A stretch of DNA of 64,000 nucleotides, taken from assembly GCF_050483325.1 (NCBI RefSeq), contig NZ_JBCMYF010000004.1:1-64000 (forward strand), read 5' to 3'. Below are positions 33,487-41,398 of this stretch, piece by piece; the stretch's first letter is position 1, and each line of letters begins with the position of its first letter. The DNA is from Bacillus_P idriensis_A (GTDB lineage: Bacteria > Bacillota > Bacilli > Bacillales > Bacillaceae). The translations under genes and the position numbers were made by a program. Below the pieces are notes generated by a model. That model ran no database searches. It saw only the letters and a program-made list of their open reading frames with translations, and was not told where the DNA came from.

Positions 33487-34740
33487 TTATTGAACTCTTG
33501 CAAATCCAAACCCTGATGCGTGGTCATCTCCTGTTGCCGCGCCAATGCCGCCTTTAATATCATAAAGCTTTGCACGGCCCTGGAGCTCTGCACGAACTTG
33601 AACATTGCTTTGTCCTTTATTTGTGGACCAGATTTTTGCAGCAAGCCCTGATACATGAGGAGTTGCCATTGAAGTACCGCTGATTGTATTGTATCCATTG
33701 TTAATCCATGTAGATTCAATCGCAGCACCTGGAGCTGAGATTTCAACATCACGTTCTCCAATAATGAAGTCCCCATCTGTTGCAGAGTTGCCGCGGGATG
33801 AAAAATTTGCAACGCGGTAAGTTCCATTTTGCTGCACATTTTCAAGAGCCGCAACTGCCACAGCATTTACTAGTGCTCCGGGATATCCAATTGTATTGTT
33901 GCCAGATCCTGAGTTGCCGGCTGCCGCAATTACCAATGCACCTTTGCTGTATGCATAATCAACTGCACTTGCAATTAAACTATCTTTTGAGCTTGATCCA
34001 AGAGACATGGAGATAATGACTTTTGAACCTGTTCTTGTTCCTTCATCTGCAGCGTGTCTGATTGCAGCTGCAATATCATCTGAATAGCCAGAACCGCTGT
34101 CAGTGAGTACTTTGTATGCCCAAAGCTCTGCCTGAGGCGCTACGCCGTATATTCCCTGGCCGTCAGAACCGCCATTGGCAAGTGCAGATCCTGCAACATG
34201 CGTCCCATGTCCGTTGCGGTCCGTGCAGGAGTTATTCGTATAAGTAGATCCCACTGTAAAGTCTTTGCACTGCTCAGCATTTTGCGATAAATCGATATGG
34301 CTTGTCTGCACACCGGTATCAAGTACAGCAATTTTAATGCCGTCCCCTCCGCTTGTGGATGTCAGCGAGGCGTTATTATAAATGGCTTTAATGCCCCATG
34401 GGGTTCTTGTGCTTGGGTATGCCATTGTCTTTATTGGTTTCCCTGCGGCAATTTTAAAGGTTGAAACTTTTTCTACTTTGATTTTGCTGTTCTTTTGCAG
34501 CGCTTCTAATTGTTTCTGGGTAACCGTTGCAGTAAAACCATCTTTCCCAAAATCACGGCGAACCTGATGACTTCTTTTCACTTTTCCCTTTTCAGCGTCA
34601 GTCCCTTTGATCACAACTCGAATGGATTCCTGCTTCACATCTGTTTTTATCTCCTCATTTGCAAAAGCCGCTGTTCCAAACATTGAAAGACTCATTGATA
34701 AACTCAGTACTGCAGCTCCAAGTGCTTTAGTGATCTTCAT
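33487..34740 (-). CDS. Secreted subtilisin-like serine protease
   Basis: A 417-aa S8 peptidase. Signal peptide 1-27, an I9-type propeptide to about residue 105 (RVVIKGTDAEKGK, ALQKNSKIKVEKV), then the catalytic domain with Asp141 (VLDTG), His178 (NGHGTHVAG), oxyanion Asn275 (AAGNSG) and Ser356 (GTSMATPH). Cys158 and Cys172 could form a disulfide, uncommon in Bacillus subtilisins. Its role would be nutrient release from protein. An inverted repeat lies in its upstream region, and the neighbouring XRE-TPR regulator is a candidate controller. Confidence 0.95.
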   Translation of the reverse strand: MKITKALGAAVLSLSMSLSMFGTAAFANEEIKTDVKQESIRVVIKGTDAEKGKVKRSHQVRRDFGKDGFTATVTQKQLEALQKNSKIKVEKVSTFKIAAGKPIKTMAYPSTRTPWGIKAIYNNASLTSTSGGDGIKIAVLDTGVQTSHIDLSQNAEQCKDFTVGSTYTNNSCTDRNGHGTHVAGSALANGGSDGQGIYGVAPQAELWAYKVLTDSGSGYSDDIAAAIRHAADEGTRTGSKVIISMSLGSSSKDSLIASAVDYAYSKGALVIAAAGNSGSGNNTIGYPGALVNAVAVAALENVQQNGTYRVANFSSRGNSATDGDFIIGERDVEISAPGAAIESTWINNGYNTISGTSMATPHVSGLAAKIWSTNKGQSNVQVRAELQGRAKLYDIKGGIGAATGDDHASGFGFARVQ

Positions 34741-34801
34741 TTCATTTCCCCTTCCAAAATGTTAGTGTTTTATAACTTTTACAACTTAGCAATTTAAATA
34801 T

Positions 34802-34837
34802 AAATTAGATTAACTATTTTCACAATAATCTAAATTT
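34802..34837. promoter_or_regulatory. Inverted repeat upstream of the subtilase gene
   Basis: AAATTAGATTA (34802-34812) and TAATCTAAATTT (34826-34837) are near-perfect complements separated by 13 bases, about 62-97 bases upstream of the start. It could be an operator or part of the leader; function is inferred. Confidence 0.4.
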
Positions 34838-35086
34838 ACTAATATTTTCTTATTATCCAGCTTAAGTGCTTAAGCCATATCCCGCCCTTAGCCCTGCTTT
34901 TTCTTACTATCATTTGAAAATCGTTTTTACTGTAAGGACAAATAGCTATAAAATCAAAAAAACCACTTACATGAAGTGGTTCTTGAAACCTATTTCTTTT
35001 TCTGCTAAAAGCAGTACGATGATGGATTGATAATTTACAGTGCACGGAGATATATTAAAGATAAGACTGAAGTTGCGGGGGATATC

Positions 35087-35179
35087 ATGAGGGAAGATCA
35101 ATCATTTGCAAAAGGCTGTTTTTATGGAATATTCCTGTCAATTCCAATCTGGATTCTCCTTTATTTTCTTATAAGATAA
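35087..35179 (+). CDS. 30-aa membrane peptide
   Basis: ATG 35087 follows GCGGGGGAT by a short gap. One membrane span, with FAKGCFYGIFLSIPIW in the first half and LIR at the end. The motif F-x-KG...LSIP-x-W recurs in the 37-aa peptide on the other side of yueI. The stop lies inside the following hairpin. No named family known to me. Confidence 0.6.
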   Translation: MREDQSFAKGCFYGIFLSIPIWILLYFLIR

Positions 35180-35202
35180 AAAAACACAGGCTTTCCTGTG
35201 TT
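35178..35202. terminator. Bidirectional terminator between the 30-aa gene and yueI
   Basis: AACACAGG and CCTGTGTT pair across four bases, with an A/T-run on the yueI side. Confidence 0.75.
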
Positions 35203-35591
35203 CATTTAAAAGATTGATCAAATATTTTATCTTTTACGTAAATTTCTTCTTGATCGACCGCATATTCAGAAGCAACGATTAACCCGATCTTTGTTTTGTT
35301 ATGATCACTTACGATGGTAAAAGGGATTTTTTCTTTGTTGGCAGCTTTGATATATTTTGACATGGCCCCATAATCTATTGTGCCGTTCAATAGAAGTACT
35401 TTGTCCTTTCCCGTTCTAAGCGCCTTAATTACTTCATCGTATATTTTGCTTTGTCTCACCTGCCCTGCAGTGAGAGCTACATATATTCTTTCTCTCAATG
35501 TGCCGAGGTAAACATTCCTCTCCTCCGGCTTCGTTTCAAACGCTCCATATATTCCATTCTTCATATAGAGATCAAGCTGTTCGTCTGCCAT
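35202..35591 (-). CDS. yueI: YueI family protein (DUF1694)
   Basis: A 129-aa soluble protein with the DUF1694 pattern GTLRERIYVALTAGQVRQ and IPFTIVSDHNKTKIGLIVAS, cited as PFTIVSDHNKTKIGLI. It matches B. subtilis YueI in length and position; function unknown. The fold resembles a ribosomal L7Ae-like or YbaK-type sensing domain, but this is a guess. It has an ATG with AAGGAG upstream and ends in the shared hairpin. Confidence 0.85.
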   Translation of the reverse strand: MADEQLDLYMKNGIYGAFETKPEERNVYLGTLRERIYVALTAGQVRQSKIYDEVIKALRTGKDKVLLLNGTIDYGAMSKYIKAANKEKIPFTIVSDHNKTKIGLIVASEYAVDQEEIYVKDKIFDQSFK

Positions 35592-35671
35592 GATGTCATT
35601 CTCCTTGTTTAAAAGTCCATTACAGGATTAGTCTATCAGAGAAAAAAGCTGACATAAAATCATATGTTTAA

Positions 35672-35785
35672 CTACCATTTAGTATAAGATAAAATGATTT
35701 TCATCCACCCGAAGAAGGATACCCACAATGGAATACTAAGAACGGTCGCCCAAATCATACCTTTAAAAAAGTTAGCATCTTGCAT
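35672..35785 (-). CDS. 37-aa membrane peptide related to the 30-aa peptide across yueI
   Basis: ATG 35785 lies about 11 bases after GGAGGG. One membrane span: NFFKGMIWATVLSIPLW then FFGWMKI. The shared F-x-KG...LSIP-x-W core with the 30-aa peptide at 35087 suggests they are paralogues. The two flank yueI. Function unknown. Confidence 0.55.
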   Translation of the reverse strand: MQDANFFKGMIWATVLSIPLWVSFFGWMKIILSYTKW

Positions 35786-36095
35786 GAGCAGCTCTCCCTC
35801 CGAATCTTCCTTACTATTCATTTTACCCTTCCCGCTGTTTTATATAACTGAATAAAACAGAAACCGCTTACAATATTATTCTTTTCATTCTTATAATATC
35901 CTCCATAATATGTTCTTCATTTTTTCTTTCCAAAGTCTGGATGTCTTTTCTTGTCAGGTCTCACCCGTACTCCCGCAGCAGCATATAGTGTTTAAATCAG
36001 AGGCTGTTTTCGGAAACTTGCGGTGCTTGTTTACATGACTGAGCTTATGCTTGGTCAGAAAAGAGTCAGAACAAAAGATCGCTAGGAGGAAAAAA
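35786..36095. other. Intergenic region before the HpaB-like gene
   Basis: About 310 bases without a convincing gene. It is AT-rich at first, then becomes GC-richer (35945-36060). I saw no known riboswitch pattern. A leader RNA for the monooxygenase is possible but not supported by a clear fold. Confidence 0.4.
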
Positions 36096-37556
36096 ATGCC
36101 GGCCATTTCAGGGAGAGAATATCTGCAGCGCATGGAAGCATTAAAACCTAACGTTTGGTTAAAAGGCCAGGCCATTACAGAAAATCTCATTTCACACCCT
36201 GTTTATAAAGGAGCTATTCAGACAAAAGCTTCTCTTTATGATTTACAGGTTGATAAGGATGCGATTGATTTTATGACATTCCAATCTCCGTTTACGCAAA
36301 ATCGTGCTGGAATGTCGTATCTAGAGCCAAAAACAATAGAAGATTTGCAGAAAAGAAGAAAGATGATTGAATACTGGGCGAACGCAACATGCGGGATGAT
36401 GGGGCGAAGTCCTGACTATATGAATACGGCATTAATGGCTATATCAGCGGCATCCGCTATTGTCGGCGCTCAGGATGAAGAATTTTCAAAAAACCTCCGT
36501 AATATGTATGAAACTGCGCTCGATCAAGACTTATCTTTTACCCACAGCTTTATAAATCCGCAGGTCAATCGTTCGTCCGCTTTTCTTGAAACATCCGGGC
36601 AGCCAATCGGAGCGAAAGTGATTAAAAAAACAGCAGAAGGTCTTATCATAAAAGGAGCGAGATTGCTTGCAACAGAAGGCGGAATGACCGATGAAGTCCT
36701 GATTTTCCCTTCAGGGGGCAATTATTTGGGTGATGAATATGCATTTGCATTCAGCATTCCTGCTAATACGAAAGGACTGAAATTCATTTGCCGGGAGCCG
36801 TTTCATACTGGTGAATCTGCTTTTAACTATCCGCTGTCCTCGCGTTTTGATGAAATGGATACGCTTCTCGTCTTTGATCATGTACTGGTTCCCTGGAATC
36901 GCGTGTTTTTTTACCATAGGCAGGATATTGCCTATAAATTATTTAACCATAGCGGGTTTATTTCTCATGCCCTTCATCAGGTTGTCACACGCCAGACAGT
37001 GAAACTGCAATTTTTAATCGGACTTTCACAGCTGCTGATCAATACTTTGGATGTATCTGAATATGAACATATCAAACTTAAGCTTTCTGAAATGATTATT
37101 GGTCATGAGAGCATGAAGGCACTCCTGCTTAAATCAGAAGCAGAAGCCAAAATCGATGCTTTTGGAACCATGACTCCGAGCGTACATCCGTTATATGCGG
37201 CAGTTACTTTATTTTCAAAGCTTTACCCTCACTTTATTAGTCTTCTGCAGCAGATAGGAGCAGGCGGGTTAATGGTTCTGCCATCAGAGGAAGACTTCAC
37301 ATCCCCGATCGGCAAAGACGTTGAGCACTATCTTCAGGGCTCTTCTGTTGATGCAAAAACAAAAACAAAACTGTTTCGGTTAGTATGGGAGCTGACAATG
37401 AGCTCTTTCGGCACAAGACAAACTCACTATGAGAGATATTTTTTTGGAGACCCCATACGCCTTGCAAAAAATTTATACAGCGGATATGAACGAGAACAAT
37501 ACGTTGAGAGAGTCACAGACTTTTTAAACCAAACGAAAGAGAGGCCTCACGAATGA
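36096..37556 (+). CDS. 4-hydroxyphenylacetate 3-hydroxylase-family monooxygenase (HpaB/YoaI-like)
   Basis: A 486-aa flavin-dependent aromatic monooxygenase large subunit. It starts MPAISGREYLQRMEALKP (true start 36096, with AGGAGG upstream; the frame back to 36051 lacks a site). Further family blocks are FIDFMTF-type AIDFMTFQSP, MGRSPDYMN and HPLYAAVTLFSKLYPHF. The enzyme uses reduced FADH2 from a partner reductase to hydroxylate phenols; no reductase gene is nearby. It resembles B. subtilis YoaI. Its 3' end overlaps the convergent molybdoenzyme gene. Confidence 0.9.
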   Translation: MPAISGREYLQRMEALKPNVWLKGQAITENLISHPVYKGAIQTKASLYDLQVDKDAIDFMTFQSPFTQNRAGMSYLEPKTIEDLQKRRKMIEYWANATCGMMGRSPDYMNTALMAISAASAIVGAQDEEFSKNLRNMYETALDQDLSFTHSFINPQVNRSSAFLETSGQPIGAKVIKKTAEGLIIKGARLLATEGGMTDEVLIFPSGGNYLGDEYAFAFSIPANTKGLKFICREPFHTGESAFNYPLSSRFDEMDTLLVFDHVLVPWNRVFFYHRQDIAYKLFNHSGFISHALHQVVTRQTVKLQFLIGLSQLLINTLDVSEYEHIKLKLSEMIIGHESMKALLLKSEAEAKIDAFGTMTPSVHPLYAAVTLFSKLYPHFISLLQQIGAGGLMVLPSEEDFTSPIGKDVEHYLQGSSVDAKTKTKLFRLVWELTMSSFGTRQTHYERYFFGDPIRLAKNLYSGYEREQYVERVTDFLNQTKERPHE

Positions 37557-37572
37557 GGTCTCTCTTTCGTTT
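37531..37572. terminator. Coding terminator hairpin shared by two convergent genes
   Basis: AAACGAAAGAGAGGCCTCA and its near-perfect complement (one G-T) enclose CGAA. Both stop codons lie in the stem, so each gene encodes its own arm. Confidence 0.85.
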
Positions 37573-39601
37573 TAACGCCAACTCTTCCTGAAAAAAAGGT
37601 TGCGCCGCCGCCCATATCTGACAGGCGGTCTGGCGTAAGTGTGTTCACGAGCTGTTTTGTTCCGGGTGTATCCATCCATAAACCCTGGCTTACAACTACT
37701 CCAGGCAGTACGTTCTCTCCAGCAGAAACTGCAAGCTCACATTCCCCCCGCGCATTCCAAATGACAGCTATATCTCCATTTTTCAAACCAAGCCTTTCAG
37801 CATCCTTCTCATTCATATGCAGTTTAGGAGCTTTTTCAAGGGATTTATGTTTTTCATTATTTGAAAAAGTGGAGTTTAAAAAGTTATGGTTCGGACCAGG
37901 AACAAATAGAAAAGGCAGATCACTTTCTTTGACGAGCGGTGTAAAAGTCGGCAAAGGCGGATATCCTGCTTTCTCCATCGCTCTTGAGTAAAGCTCTATT
38001 TTCCCGCTTGGCGTTTTAAGAATTCCCGGAAACAGCGGCTTTACTTTTGCTTTTAAGAATTTCTTCTTCTTCATTTCCTGAAACGTGATTTTATTAAAAT
38101 ATGGATTTTGAGGATTATTCAGCGCCTGATCAATCATCTCTTCCTCTGTATCTTTAAATGCCCGGTCTGTAAATCCCATGCCTTCCGCTAATAGCCTGAA
38201 CACTTCCACGTTTGATTTTGACTCTCCATATGCTTCAATCACCGGTTCCTGCAAGTGGAGATAATGATGCCAGTATGACGTATAAAAATCTGTATTCTCA
38301 AAGGCCGATGATGCCGGAAGAACGAGATCCGCATAGGCGGCTGTTTCTGTTAAAAACAAATCATGGACCACGAGAAATAAATCTTCCCGCTCTAATCCCT
38401 TTTTCACTTTGTTGGCTTCGGGTGCCACAACTGCCGGATTACTGCCATATACGAACATGGACTTGATGGCTGGATCAGCATTTAGCAGCTCTTCGCCAAT
38501 TAAGTTCATATTAATGATTCTTGTCTGTTTATTCTGAAGGAGATCCGGCCGCTGCAGAGCGTCTGTATTGTATGCCAAATAACCAGAGTTGCCTTTTATG
38601 GCGCCTCCTCCTTTTTTCAGCCACTGACCAGTCAGAGCCGGAAGACAGGCGATGGTCCGGATGCACATGCCTCCATTATCATGGTGCTGCAGACCATTGC
38701 CGATTCGAATACAGGAAGGGGATGTCCCGCCGTACATTCTTGCCAGTTTTAAAATGTCCTCGGCTGGAACTCCTGTTATTTCTGCTACAGTACGGGGATC
38801 ATATTGAACAACATGTTCTCTTAATTCTTCGTGTCCGACTGTCCACTCCTCAAGAAATTCGCTGTCCACCAGGTTTTCCTTGAACAAAATATGCATAATC
38901 CCAAGAGCGAGAGCGCCATCTGTTCCCGGAAGAACAGGAATAAACCAGTCTGCAAGTCTTCCCGTCTGATTTTTATGAACATCAATAACGATGATTTTGG
39001 CTCCGTTTTTACGGGCTTTCTGAGCAAGAGTGATTTGGTGCATATTTGTACTCACTGCATTAATGCCCCACATAATAAACAGCTTTGTATGCACCGTATC
39101 CTCAGGATCGATCCCGAAGCTTCCGCCCATTGTATACTTATACCCAGTTGATCCCGCTATTTGGCAAATGGTCTGATCAAGTCTGCTTGCGCCAAGTTTA
39201 TGAAAAAAGCGGCGATCCATCCCTTCTGCATTCAGATTGCCCATATTGCCATAGAAGCTGTATGGAAGAATGCTCTCCGGGCCATCCGTTTCAATAAGTG
39301 TTTTCCATTTTGAAGCAATGATGGAAAGAGCTTCATTCCAGCTGATCCGTTCAAATTGCTTTGATCCTTTTTTCCCTATTCTTTTCAAAGGATATTGCAG
39401 CCGCTTTTCATCATAAATACGTTCAGCCATGTTCCTCACTTTATTGCAAATGCTGCCTTTTGTTACCGGATGCTCCGGATCTCCTTCCACTTTTATGATT
39501 TTGCCGTTCTTTTTATGGACTAGAAGTCCGCATTGATCGGGACAATCCAGCGAACAAACAGATGGAAACACTCCATCTCTCTTTTCAATAAATGTATCCA
39601 T
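37547..39601 (-). CDS. Molybdopterin oxidoreductase with an N-terminal 4Fe-4S site (YoaE-like)
   Basis: A 684-aa DMSO-reductase-family enzyme. The N-terminus has CSLDCPDQC and, 26 residues on, a fourth Cys (GSICNK), forming an iron-sulfur site. Cofactor-binding blocks follow (ISWNEALSIIASKW, GSFGIDPEDT, IRIGNGLQHHDNGG). The C-terminal domain has MNEKDAERLGLKNGDIAVIWN, cited as AERLGLKNGDIAVIWN. It has no signal peptide, so is cytosolic. It matches B. subtilis YoaE in size; substrate unknown (formate or an S/N-oxide are possible). Confidence 0.9.
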   Translation of the reverse strand: MDTFIEKRDGVFPSVCSLDCPDQCGLLVHKKNGKIIKVEGDPEHPVTKGSICNKVRNMAERIYDEKRLQYPLKRIGKKGSKQFERISWNEALSIIASKWKTLIETDGPESILPYSFYGNMGNLNAEGMDRRFFHKLGASRLDQTICQIAGSTGYKYTMGGSFGIDPEDTVHTKLFIMWGINAVSTNMHQITLAQKARKNGAKIIVIDVHKNQTGRLADWFIPVLPGTDGALALGIMHILFKENLVDSEFLEEWTVGHEELREHVVQYDPRTVAEITGVPAEDILKLARMYGGTSPSCIRIGNGLQHHDNGGMCIRTIACLPALTGQWLKKGGGAIKGNSGYLAYNTDALQRPDLLQNKQTRIINMNLIGEELLNADPAIKSMFVYGSNPAVVAPEANKVKKGLEREDLFLVVHDLFLTETAAYADLVLPASSAFENTDFYTSYWHHYLHLQEPVIEAYGESKSNVEVFRLLAEGMGFTDRAFKDTEEEMIDQALNNPQNPYFNKITFQEMKKKKFLKAKVKPLFPGILKTPSGKIELYSRAMEKAGYPPLPTFTPLVKESDLPFLFVPGPNHNFLNSTFSNNEKHKSLEKAPKLHMNEKDAERLGLKNGDIAVIWNARGECELAVSAGENVLPGVVVSQGLWMDTPGTKQLVNTLTPDRLSDMGGGATFFSGRVGVKTKERPHS

Positions 39602-39685
39602 ATGGTTTCTCCTTTACCGTGAGAATCGTTTTATTCATGATAGAATAGTTTTAACATTCCATCAAGAACTCTCAAAAGAAAAGCT

Positions 39686-39726
39686 CAAGCTCCTTGGCCA
39701 AATCCTCAGAAAGGCGCCGGAGCTTG
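39686..39726. repeat. Hairpin-forming intergenic element
   Basis: CAAGCTCCTTGGC and GCGCCGGAGCTTG can pair around CAAATCCTCAGAAAG. The text (GGCGCCGGAGCTTG) resembles the small GC-rich elements spread between genes in many Bacillaceae. Only one copy was seen in the window. Confidence 0.45.
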
Positions 39727-39769
39727 CCGGAGATATCCTTAATTCAATTTTATAATTTGCCAAACAGTA

Positions 39770-39800
39770 AAAAAACTGAAGAAGGAAACCTTTCTTCAGC
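39770..39800 (-). terminator. Terminator after the LacI-family gene
   Basis: CTGAAGAAGG pairs with CCTTTCTTCAG (one bulge) and is followed by T-rich sequence on the minus strand. Confidence 0.7.
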
Positions 39801-39801
39801 T

Positions 39802-40785
39802 TTAATTGAACGATTTAGTTGATGTTGATTCTCTCATTTTGAGAGTGGATGGAACGAGTACTTTCAGGGGTGTATCTCTATGTTCAATGACTTGTTCATG
39901 CAATAGTTTTAAAGCGATTTTTGCAATTTCAGCTGGTGATACATGTATGGTCGTCAGAGAAGGTGCAAAGTAATGAGCTTCAGGCACATCATAAAAACTG
40001 ACAATCGAGACATCCTCTGGAATCTTCACATTTTCCTCGCGCAATGCCATGATGGCTGCAAGAGACATCACGCTGCTTTGAATAATATAGGCATCAGCAA
40101 GCTGGCTGTTTGAAGCAGCTTCCTTTAGAATCCTGTATCCTTCCGTCCCATATGGTTCTGTCATATAAATATGTTCTTCTGACAGAAGGTTCGCTTTTTC
40201 CAGCTGCTCTTTCATTGTATGCCCCCAATTCGAAGCACCTATGTAGCCAATCCGTTCATGCCCCATTTCCTTCAAGTGAGAGATCACAAGCTCCGTCATT
40301 TGAACAAGGTCTATACTTACCAGGTCTGCAGAGGAGTCCGTATCCCAATCTGTAACAAACACGATATTTCCTGAAACTTTTTTAAGCTTTTCCATATCGC
40401 CGTCCTGTAATCGGCCAATGACAATAATACCATCCAGCGCTTCCATTTTATTGGTTCTATCAATATTTTCATACCGGATGATTTCTTTAATATGAACGCC
40501 GCCAATGAGACATGCCTGCTCAATATGTTTCCTTAGTGCCATATAAAAAGGATTTTCCAGTTCCCCATCAGCAGCATCTAAAATCGCAAGTGCTATATGG
40601 ACACTGTTATTATTTGCTGAAGAAGGTTGCTTCTCTGCCAATCTATAATTTAATGTTTCTGCAGCTTGAAAGATTCTCGCTTTTGTATCATCTGAAGCTG
40701 TTGATTCAGCATTTTCATGAAGCACTTCATATGCTGCTGCAGCAGACACCTTCGCAAGCTTTGCTATATCTTTAATGGTTGTCAT
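39802..40785 (-). CDS. LacI-family transcriptional regulator
   Basis: A 327-aa regulator: helix-turn-helix in residues 1-50 (TTIKDIAKLAKVS, ILF-type RIFQAAETLNYR hinge) and a periplasmic-binding-protein-like sensor domain with IGYIGASNWGHT and DVSIVSFYDVPEAHYFAPSLTTI, cited as VSIVSFYDVPEAHYF. The second HTH helix is unusual (AAAAYEVLHEN instead of TVSRVLN), so the operator may differ from the family norm. No sugar operon lies beside it, so its targets are elsewhere. ATG 40785 with an AAGAGGTG upstream. Confidence 0.9.
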   Translation of the reverse strand: MTTIKDIAKLAKVSAAAAYEVLHENAESTASDDTKARIFQAAETLNYRLAEKQPSSANNNSVHIALAILDAADGELENPFYMALRKHIEQACLIGGVHIKEIIRYENIDRTNKMEALDGIIVIGRLQDGDMEKLKKVSGNIVFVTDWDTDSSADLVSIDLVQMTELVISHLKEMGHERIGYIGASNWGHTMKEQLEKANLLSEEHIYMTEPYGTEGYRILKEAASNSQLADAYIIQSSVMSLAAIMALREENVKIPEDVSIVSFYDVPEAHYFAPSLTTIHVSPAEIAKIALKLLHEQVIEHRDTPLKVLVPSTLKMRESTSTKSFN

Positions 40786-40937
40786 CCCTACACCTCTTCA
40801 TTCATTGAATTCTTATGTTTAATACCCTTTTCCCGCCAAAAAGAAAACCCTCTCTCAGAAAAAAGAAAGGGTCCGGATTTTTATCCTCCCAGATCGTTTC
40901 CCGGGTTTGGAAGGTACGTTTCTTCCGTTTGCTTACC

Positions 40938-41153
40938 CTAGCCATTGAAGATAGTCGGCTGATCAATTATGTCTGCATCATATAAATTTGTGCTGTTTTT
41001 ATCGTTTTTAACGACCATGCAGTCGCCAGTATTGAGAACTCCCGCACCTACAGAGAATTTACTTGTGCTTTTTGGCGAGAGTGCAAAGACATCCCCGGCA
41101 CTGACTGCACCGGTGCTTGAATGAATTAAAATAGGACCAACAAAAGCCGGCAT
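40938..41153 (-). CDS. yueG: GerPF-like spore germination protein (YueG)
   Basis: A 71-aa protein of the GerPA/GerPF family: MPAFVGPILIHSSTG, FALSPKSTSKFSVGAG, cited as SPKSTSKFSVGAG, and NTGD. GerP proteins allow germinants through the spore coat. Its position beside yueF matches B. subtilis yueG. ATG 41153 has AAGGAGG upstream. It is expected to be a mother-cell (sigma-K) gene, though no promoter was identified. Confidence 0.9.
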   Translation of the reverse strand: MPAFVGPILIHSSTGAVSAGDVFALSPKSTSKFSVGAGVLNTGDCMVVKNDKNSTNLYDADIIDQPTIFNG

Positions 41154-41373
41154 AGAATCTCCTCCTTTATTTCTTAAGCTCTATTCGCAGACATTGCTGC
41201 TTTAGCCATGCAGTGAAAAATAAGATTTGGATTTTTCACATTCCTGCCCCGAACTAAAATATCTATAAGAGCAAGCAGATGAATAGACGGAAAGCGGCAA
41301 TCAATACGAACTCAGCCATTTCTTATTAGCCTATGCCAAAAAGAGCTTTTGGGTTTCATTTTAATAAAAGAAA

Positions 41374-41398
41374 AAGCCGCCATTCAAACCGGCGGCTT
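41374..41398 (-). terminator. Terminator after yueF
   Basis: AAGCCGCC and GGCGGCTT pair across nine bases, overlap the yueF stop and are followed by T-rich sequence on the minus strand. Confidence 0.8.

Noticed and set aside
33444..33866. 140-aa frame overlapping the subtilase 3' end
   Set aside because: It lies inside the well-supported protease gene in another frame, has no ribosome site and runs into the terminator.
38521..38883. 120-aa frame opposite the molybdopterin oxidoreductase
   Set aside because: It is the antisense of a conserved gene, with no ribosome site or recognisable protein pattern.
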